Source of the DNA: Polytrichum commune
Taxonomy: Eukaryota > Streptophyta > Polytrichopsida > Polytrichales > Polytrichaceae
Assembly: GCA_950295325.1 (NCBI GenBank)
Contig: OX485807.1
Span: 41,630,440 to 41,694,439, forward strand
DNA length: 64,000 nucleotides
Reading direction: 5' to 3'
Under the pieces are notes generated by a model. That model was not told the origin of the DNA. It was given only the letters and a program-made list of their open reading frames with translations, and ran no database searches. Shown here one piece after another: positions 57,546-64,000 of the stretch. The first letter of the stretch is position 1. Each line of letters opens with the position of its first letter. Both the position numbers and the translations under genes were made by a program.

Positions 57546-58601
57546 CCTACGTGTCTGTAGAATTTTGGTGCAAATAGAATGAAATGAAATTGATTCCAAA
57601 CTTTGGAAAATCGAAAGGCTTATGGGACTAAAAGTACACCCTAACCTCCATAATATCACCCTTTGGGTTGTCACTCCCTCTCTTATATCCTGAAACCCTA
57701 GGGAACGAATGTGCTCAGTTCAAATCTCCCTCATTGTCGAATTTCCCTCTCATATACCACGGGTTTTGACAATAATATGATTTACCAAAGAATTCAAACC
57801 ACACACTCGCACGCATCACGTTGTTATTATTGTCATTACTACAACGTTGACTTTGTGTTATTCCATATTGGCACATGCTCACTAATTCTTTATTATCATG
57901 CACCCATGTTAACAATGCATACCTCCTTAATATCACGTGTACTTTGGTTGTCACAAGCGTGATATTAGGGAGGTTAGAATGTACATCAAGATGATGTCAA
58001 ACATGCTAATTCCCTACTTGGAGTAGGATAGTGCGAAGGCCTCCATGAGATAGAGGTTAATATCAACTTGATGGTCCAACTAGAAAAAGACTTAAGATTG
58101 TCTAGTACTACATCCTCCAATAGGGAACTTGTTTCTAATAGAGTTGTAGAGGAGACATTTCAACACAAATTTGTCTTGTTCTCAACTACATTGTAAGAGA
58201 AAGAAAATGACATAATATCTAGGGACTGGGATAGTCGACCACTAGCCAGTTTCAATGGCAAGTCCAAAATTCAAGGTGCATTAAGCAACAATGATTTTTG
58301 CGTTGGAGTAGTGTCAATGGTTGCTTCAAGTACAATTCACGTTTCTAATTGAGCCAATCCTTGAGGTGGAGGTAATCTAATTATGTCATGTGAGGTGGAA
58401 AGAGGTCCAACTTTCAAAAAATGAGACCATTCAAAATTTCTATGCTTGATGATTTTTTAAGGAAGATCCATAAGTGTTTGTGTACGGATCTTGTAAGAAT
58501 GTGAAGCCTAGAGATTTCACATTTGTATTAAATTGCCCATGTGTTATAAGTGTATGGTATTTTTTTTTGAAATAAAATGGAAAGGGAGTTGAGCTTCAGT
58601 A
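57546..58601. other. Dispersed repeat (minus copy) split by a TIR element, then gene-free sequence
   Basis: 57553-57638 and 57979-58110 are the two halves of a minus-strand copy of the repeat at 16600-16800 and 35485-35680 (GAAAGGCTTATGGGACTA ... TCAACTTGATGG). The interruption is the element at 57639-57978. The rest has no gene. Confidence 0.5.
57639..57978. mobile_element. TIR element, about 340 bp, inserted in a dispersed repeat
   Basis: Left CCCTAACCTCCATAATATCAC and right GTGATATTAGGGAGGTTAG are inverted repeats, with GTTGTCAC / GTTGTCAC-complement just inside. GTACAC and GTACAT at the two junctions may be the TSD. No recognised coding frame. Confidence 0.62.
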
Positions 58602-59001
58602 CACTAAATAGGTAGATTAGTGTTGGAAACACTAATAGTCGACAAAAACGCTAAATGTCAATTGTCTTCATAGTGTTAGAACACTAAATGTCAACTCTAA
58701 CACTATTTGTACCAATTAGTAACTTTGAATATTTACAAAAGCGCATTTAGTGTTAGATGACATTTTTTGTAGATCTTCAAATGAAGAATTGGAGGTAGAA
58801 TATGTGAGCCTCATAGAAAATGTAATATGCTAGGAATTTGATATTACAAAATTTAAACTTAATGGAACTCAACTTTGACAATGCAAAATAAAGACAAAGG
58901 AAATTGTAACACTAATTGTACTTTCAAGTGACATTTAGTGTTTTGGGTAACTATTGGCTCTAACACTAATCTTCATCTAACACTAATCTACCTATTTAGT
59001 G
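58602..59001. mobile_element. TA-flanked CACTAAATA-type TIR element, 400 bp
   Basis: TA then CACTAAATAGGTAGATTAGT; right end ACTAATCTACCTATTTAGTG then TA. The inverted repeat is perfect over about 23 bp. The interior is studded with ACTAAAT / ATTTAGT words. Confidence 0.87.
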
Positions 59002-59199
59002 TAGTTATGAACATTGTTTTTGGCACCAAATATGTGCTTGGGGAGTTGTACCCCACTAGCTTGAACGCATGTTGTCCCAGCCCATTATAAATGTCCATAT
59101 GTATCAATATCCCAAATGAATCCACCCACATACATCCATACACTCATGGAGCCATATGCCCATGCCCATGCATACCCGCCAATGTATGCATGTATGCCA

Positions 59200-59422
59200 A
59201 AGAATCTAAAGAATCAACAGCTAGTTATAGATGAGCCAGTTGAATTTGAAAAATAACCGGTTGAAGTTCAAGACCTTGAGAAGATTACCAATCATTTTAG
59301 AATAATTTATGGAATGTACCTCAAGTTAATAAAGTAAAACCGAAGTATCACAACATGTAACCCATTGGACTTGGAAACACTAAGATTTTGATTGATCATG
59401 CCCAAAAATCTCCCGGACGTTG
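59200..59422 (-). mobile_element. AACCGGTT-family element, 223 bp, minus strand
   Basis: Reverse copy: AAATAACCGGTTGAAGTTCA, TTTTAGAATAATTTATGGAA and CATGCCCAAAAATCTCCCGG. Possible 10-bp TSD ATGTATGCCA (59190-59199) versus ATGTATGCCC (59423-59432), but the flank is itself rich in ATGCCC words. Confidence 0.78.
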
Positions 59423-59432
59423 ATGTATGCCC

Positions 59433-61257
59433 ATGCCCATGCTCATAAGCCTCCCATGACCAACCACCATTCCCCCATGGATCACCTTAAGGAAGAAAGG
59501 AAAATGAAATTCTCATTTACAAAAAATAAATTGTCCTGCTTTGTCCTATTATCTATGCCATATCGCCACCTTAGCTTCATGCCTGCCACCTCCCCTTAGT
59601 TTTTCCCACCACACCCACCTTTTGCACTTGTAGTCCCTCAACTTTTCCACATTTATTTCCTCTCTTTTTGGTCACATGTTTATTTTGTGACCTTTTTTTG
59701 GTGAAAAGCCAATTGCATATGTGTCCATCTTTTGTAGACTCTCGCCACCACGAGCTTTGTTGTATGTAGACAACAAGAAATTTTGCCATAAGCTCCTTGG
59801 ATTCTCATCTTCAATGTAATACTAATCCAATGCAATAAAACTACAGTCATGATTAAGTGGCATGATTTGCATATATATAATGTCACAAGGTTGAGGGTCT
59901 CATTCAATGTAAATGTTTTGTAAAATGACACATGAATGTCATTCAAGATCAATAATTCATGAAACCATCTAAGAATGGAAGTGATCCCAAAAAAAAATTT
60001 ATAAAATAAAACTACATATTTAGAGTTATTAGTGTAATTGTGGTTAACCTTGGAGTTGCCCCTTCATCAATTGTTTGCAACAAGTTCCATGAATGAAAGT
60101 GAACATTTGCTTCGAGGATTTACACTTGCAACTACCCTAATACAGTTTTTATCGCTAGTCTTGAATGCTCGGGCTAATTATAATCGTGTCTGGATATGCA
60201 AAAGTTGTCGCCTCCGGGACCATGCTAGAGTAATTTATGCATTGTAATTTCCAATGTTTCAGTGTTTTGGTGTTACAAAGTCATGTTATATTAGTGTTAC
60301 CGTATTACACTGCACATATGTTTCATAATCAAGATAGATGTACATGGTAGATCAATGTTCCCGTTTTGTTCCTTGGAGGGTTTCATTAAAAAGAACAAGT
60401 TGAGAATGGATTTCGATGTTCCATGTAGGGGAACGTCGTGGGGAACATCGAAATCCACTCCCACCTTGCTCTTTGTCATTATATAAAATTGTGGAATTTC
60501 CATCACCTCCCTCAAGAATACGTATGGATAGCATAGTCAGATTATGTTTTGGGACGAAAAAGAATGTATGTCTAAATACCATCACCCACGTCTGCACTTC
60601 TGTAACATTAAAATATTCTTTTCAAACAAATGTCCTTTTTTAAGCATCCCAAACTCCAAAAAACCAAGTCCATTGACTTCTGCTCAACACTAAAACATCG
60701 AAAGAGATCAAAACATTGAATGTGCGTAATTCTTGGGCAGAATGCGAACAAGACTTTGTATGTGGTCCCCGAGGTGAGATGCTTTTGGCAATTCTAAAAC
60801 ACAACCAAAATTAGCTCATGCATTCAAGACTAGTGATAGAAAACTAGATGTTGGGGCTGCAACTATCATGCCTACTAGAGTGACATGATCGAATCACGAT
60901 GATATATAGAAAATCGTAATCGGACCACTTTGTGTGTTCTTCAAAACCAATTAAAAAACCCCAACCTACCTAAGCCACATAAGACAAGGGACCACACAAG
61001 GCACACGACTTGAATAAACAATTTCAACAACAAGAAGCAAAGGCTTGAATCCCAAAGCAGGGTTGGTGCCCACATTTCCCTTGTCGCTGCTGTTATCAGA
61101 GTTATTAAAGGAACTTAAAAAAGAAGCTCTGTGACAGTTGAAATGACGCCAGTGTCCTTGCACATCGCGTCCTCCGTGACAACGGCATTTCGTTGAACGA
61201 TTCCAACTGCCTTCAACGAGGACAATGACCGAGGAGACCGGGCTCCTATGTACGGTA
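59433..61257. other. Gene-free stretch
   Basis: No gene recognised on either strand. Contains the stem-loop at 60391-60474. Confidence 0.45.
60391..60474. other. Stem-loop with about 32-nt arms
   Basis: The arms AAGAACAAGTTGAGAATGGA / TTTCGATGTTCC (60391-60422) and the complement (60442-60474, GGAACATCGAAATCCACTCC...) pair with 15 perfect bases next to a loop of about 19 nt, then with scattered mismatches and G-U pairs. Size and shape are miRNA-precursor-like, but no mature sequence is known to me. Confidence 0.5.
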
Positions 61258-61746
61258 GGGCCACTTCACACATGAGCCAAGAGCCGTGACCTTGTAATGG
61301 TGAGGACCCATGACTCTCATACAAAAGGCCGTACCATGGGTGTTGGGAAAGCCGTTTTATGTAGTCACGGGCCCTCAAGCCTAGTGTGAAGTGAGAATGG
61401 ACCATGTTGCGGGACCATTGCATATTTTGTTGGCCGAAAAAGAGGGGAGGATTTGGTTTGATACAGTACGTCTCGAACTCTATCAATTTAAGAGAATAAC
61501 TTGGTGGTGTTTGTCTAACCTGGAATTTGTTTTGGTGCAATCTATCATGAAATTAGTCATGCACCCTTATCCACAACCTGTCGTGTAGGACTCCATGTAG
61601 ACTTGCCATCCACAAACTTTTCGTTGGGCCTTTAGGCCTTCACCTCCTAGTGTGAAGTGAACTTGGACAGTCTCCGCCTTTTCGACCAATGAGAGCTCTT
61701 ACATTGCCATGGTCATGAGCCTTTTGTCTTGTGTGTGAAGGGGCCC
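61258..61746 (-). mobile_element. PIF/Harbinger-like MITE, 489 bp, minus orientation
   Basis: GGGCCACTTCACACATGAG to GTGTGTGAAGGGGCCC. Right flank TTA (61747-61749), left flank GTA (one mismatch). The interior is the inverted relative of 40482-41071. Confidence 0.8.
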
Positions 61747-61749
61747 TTA

Positions 61750-62308
61750 TGGGTAGTTTACACCATGGACCATGAAGTCGTCCCAAGGCCCTGTAAACTT
61801 TGTGATTGGTTGTTGAACTCGTCCCAGGACAGTTTCGGTTTACACCAAGGAGAAAATGTGAGAGTGACCACGGAGGTCGAGGTCCCCAAAAAGACATATT
61901 TTAAGGCCTACATTTTCCATTGACATGGTCGAACGGGTTTTGTGGTGGGAGAGGCAAAGGAGGTGCTATGGTAAAAAAGGCAAGGGATTGTGGCAGAGAA
62001 ATGTTGTGATAGTAAATTGTTAATGAATTTTTTTGGGGAAGAGAAGATGAAGACAAAAGAAAACAAGAATATGGTCAATTTTTTATTTTATTTTTTTAAA
62101 ATTGCCCTCTTTGGGCACATATAAAAAAAAATCAGCACATTCACTTTTTGGTATGGTCATTCCTCTTGGTCCACATTCGGTTTACACCTAGTGTAGGGCC
62201 CAAAGGCTTTGTAAATTCATTTTTTAAGAAATTGGACCATGAAAGTTGGACCATGGAAAAGGCCATCTTCCATGGTCCGACTTCATGGTCCATGGTGTAA
62301 ACCGGCCC
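61750..62308 (+). mobile_element. PIF/Harbinger-like element, 559 bp, sharing its TTA with the neighbour
   Basis: TGGGTAGTTTACACCATGG to CCATGGTGTAAACCGGCCC, homologous to 37447-38027. Its left TTA (61747-61749) is also the right TTA of the preceding MITE; its right TTA is 62309-62311. Confidence 0.8.
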
Positions 62309-62406
62309 TTAATCATAGGTGAACCGATCGAGTTTAAGAAATAACCGGTTGAAGTTCCAAAACTTCAGGAAATTCACTAATCATTTTAGAGGAATGCATA
62401 TCATTA

Positions 62407-63114
62407 CAGTAACCTCCCGCTTAAGTACGCAACTTGAACCTGCCCAGTTTGTGCGTACTTAGCTGGTAGGTGCATACTTTAGAGTTTCCCAAATTGCTTG
62501 TGTTTCGCTATAGTTGGTAGGTGCGTACTTTAGGATTTAGGGTTTCCCAAATCGCTATCGCTTGTGTTTCGCTATAGCCAGTAGGTGTGTACTTTAGGGT
62601 TTAAGGTTTCCCAAATCGCTTGTGTTTCGCTACAATGTCGAAGAAACCAAACGGAAAGCGTCTCAATGAGCATCAACGTTGCGAAATCATCTTGAAGCTT
62701 AGCAGAACAAATACTCCGAGTAAAAGGGCTCTAGCCCGAGAGCACATCGTTAGTGAAGGCGATGTTAACACTCAGGAACTGAATGTTGGTTTAGAAAACG
62801 GAGTTATATTCTAGGGTTTTGACTCTGTTTATAAGCAGGTTCTTGACATCGAGGATTAGCTGCTCTGCCTTGAAGTTCAAACAGAAGCAGAGGATATTTT
62901 TGATGGCCTTAAGAAATCATTTGAATCATTTCAGAGCAAAATCCGAGCGGTCGACCTCAAAACCAAACGCAAAAAAAACTTCAAAACTTACGCCAAATGA
63001 TGATTCACAACATGTTCAACTAAGAAATCTTGAACCCTAATTTTTTTGCTAAAAAATGCGTACTTAACCGGGATGCGTACTTAAACGGGTGCGTACTTAA
63101 GCGGGAGGTTACTG
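62407..63114 (+). mobile_element. pogo-like (Tc1/mariner group) element, 708 bp, TA TSD
   Basis: CAGTAACCTCCCGCTTAAGT ... with the perfect complement ACTTAAGCGGGAGGTTACTG at the right, 25-bp TIRs, flanked by TA (62405-62406, 63115-63116). CAGTA-type ends with TA targets are typical of pogo. Subterminal repeats: three copies of a roughly 50-65 bp unit on the left (GGTAGGTGCGTACTTTAGG ... CTTGTGTTTCGCTA) and GCGTACTTAA repeats on the right. It carries a CENP-B-type helix-turn-helix remnant; the catalytic domain is missing. Confidence 0.88.
62635..62814 (+). pseudogene. Remnant of pogo/Tigger-type transposase (CENP-B N-terminal HTH)
   Basis: 59 codons from ATG 62635: SKKPNGKRLNEHQRCEIILK, then LSRTNTPSKRALAREHIVSEG. 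This matches the pattern of the CENP-B/pogo N-terminal DNA-binding helix-turn-helix (basic start, E.R.EI..L, SKRALARE..VSEG). It stops at TAG before any DDE domain. After it, a frame with one internal TAG (about 62820-62999) reads DSVYKQVLDIED, then DIFDGLKKSFESFQSKIRAV and KTKRKKNFKTYAK, perhaps the remains of another transposase part. Non-functional as a transposase. Confidence 0.68.
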
Positions 63115-63424
63115 TACTCAACTGATGAGCTACGTTCATGAACCTGGCAATAGATTCGAGAATAAAACTTCCGGATGCCAGAGTACCAATGCTTCATACT
63201 AAACTTGAAGTGAAGACAACTTAATACATGGAATATACCTCAATTCGATAAAGACCAACTGAAAGATCACAACATGAAACCGGTGGGACTTGAAAACGCT
63301 AGGATTTTGACTAATTAAGCGCAAAAAACTTTCTGGACACTGCTTAAACCCAATGCCCAGCAAAAAAAATTTATAAGTCGTGTGGGTCTGGATTTCTACT
63401 TGGTAACTTGCAAAGCCCTACATT

Positions 63425-63605
63425 GGGTGCCCATACCCATGCCCATGCCCATGGGTTTTGGGTGGGCATGGGTGCGATATTATTATTCATGGGTGGGCAT
63501 GGGTGGGCATGGTTGCGATATTATTGTTCATGGGTGGGCATGGGTGCGATATTATTGTTCATGGGTGGGCATGGGTTCAATATTATCGTTCATGGGTGAG
63601 CATGG
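63425..63605 (+). repeat. Tandem repeat, about 34-bp unit, plus CCCATG runs
   Basis: First CCCATACCCATGCCCATGCC, then four units of the type GCGATATTATTGTTCATGGG plus TGGGCATGGGT. The open frames here (GWAW / VGMG patterns) are by-products. Confidence 0.88.
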
Positions 63606-64000
63606 GCTAAAGCAAAGCATATTGGAAGGGGTCATTGAATGAGCTCTCATTCAATGCTTTCGAGGGTAAGAGCACCGAATCATCTTCACCCAGTAAGGTG
63701 AGTCCATCCTTCAGTGTATCTTCTTCTTGTTCTCCTCCTCCTCCTTCTTGAGTGTGTCCCTTGGCTCCCTCACCGCCGGCAAATTGGGTGCAGACTCCCT
63801 CGAATCACTACAGAGAGAAAAGAATCCATGTGTAAGGCACGTCTACCTTATCCATGCAATCCTTCACCTCCTGCTCCTCTCCAATATAAAACATTCACAG
63901 CCAGACATAACTTGCTTTCTGATCATGCTGTGAGCTCTTGTGAACTTGTTGCTGAGAAACAATATACAAAGCAAAGCATGTGAGGTTTGTGTGAAATTTT
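63606..64000 (+). other. Window edge, no gene assigned
   Basis: GC-richer, CTCCTCCTCCTTCTT-rich sequence at 63720-63750 could be a leader of a gene beyond the window. Overlapping open frames of 68-89 codons end at or before 63983; I recognise no domain and cannot define splice sites. Confidence 0.35.

Larger units (their letters stand above)
62312..63342 (-). mobile_element. AACCGGTT-family element, minus, split by a pogo-like element
   Basis: Host halves 62312-62406 (AAATAACCGGTTGAAGTTCC, TCATTTTAGAGGAATGC) and 63115-63342 (AATATACCTCAATTCGATAA, AAACTTTCTGGACACTG). The left terminus is partly eroded. Confidence 0.72.

Noticed and set aside
63714-63983. Overlapping 89- and 68-codon frames at the window edge
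   Set aside because: No recognisable family; two frames open at once; noted only as possible leader sequence of a gene beyond the edge.
1-64000. Full-length LTR retrotransposons
   Set aside because: I found no pair of direct long repeats with TG...CA ends, primer-binding site or polypurine tract; the roughly 600-bp repeats at 4555 and 31885 lack these marks.

Overview
This window looks like nuclear DNA of a land plant. Two recognisable genes, both on the + strand and both split by short GT-AG introns, sit in about 64 kb of AT-rich, transposon-littered sequence. One encodes a plant cysteine oxidase (PCO, 11366-15668, 5 coding exons, 250 residues). The other encodes a SPA-type partner of COP1 (47706-52055, 7 coding exons, 896 residues). 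Both families are plant-typical. The very low gene density, heavy load of small terminal-inverted-repeat (TIR) elements and rather divergent SPA N-terminus fit a large-genome seed-free plant (fern or lycophyte) better than a compact angiosperm, but that placement is inference.

Layout. 1-11.3 kb: no gene; a Mutator-like MITE with a perfect 9-bp target-site duplication (TSD), a canonical Stowaway MITE, a PIF/Harbinger-like MITE and other repeats. 11.4-15.7 kb: PCO, whose introns carry tandem repeats, a duplicated splice donor and a fold-back element. 17-28 kb: a 292-bp tandem array, TA-target TIR elements (some nested), and a decayed AC-rich reverse-transcriptase-like reading frame. 28-30 kb: a tandemly amplified MITE half, followed by a dispersed element in which a 21-bp unit has expanded to 22 copies. 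31-45 kb: more TIR elements, including a piggyBac-like element flanked by TTAA and a composite with two independent nested insertions. 45.4-46.6 kb: a 228-bp tandem array abutting the SPA promoter. 46.7-52.1 kb: SPA with a long GC-rich leader containing upstream ORFs, one overlapping the SPA start codon as ATGA. 52-64 kb: no recognised gene; more dispersed elements and a pogo-like element carrying the remnant of a CENP-B-type helix-turn-helix.

The two genes are not functionally coupled in any way the sequence shows. PCO enzymes are oxygen sensors that oxidise N-terminal cysteine and feed the Arg/N-degron pathway. SPA proteins act in the COP1-CUL4-DDB1 ubiquitin ligase in light signalling. The richest content is the mobile-element record: at least eight small TIR families can be defined from the window alone, several with their empty target site also present here. 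Exon boundaries were deduced by reading frame, GT-AG sites and recalled family sequence, without transcript data.
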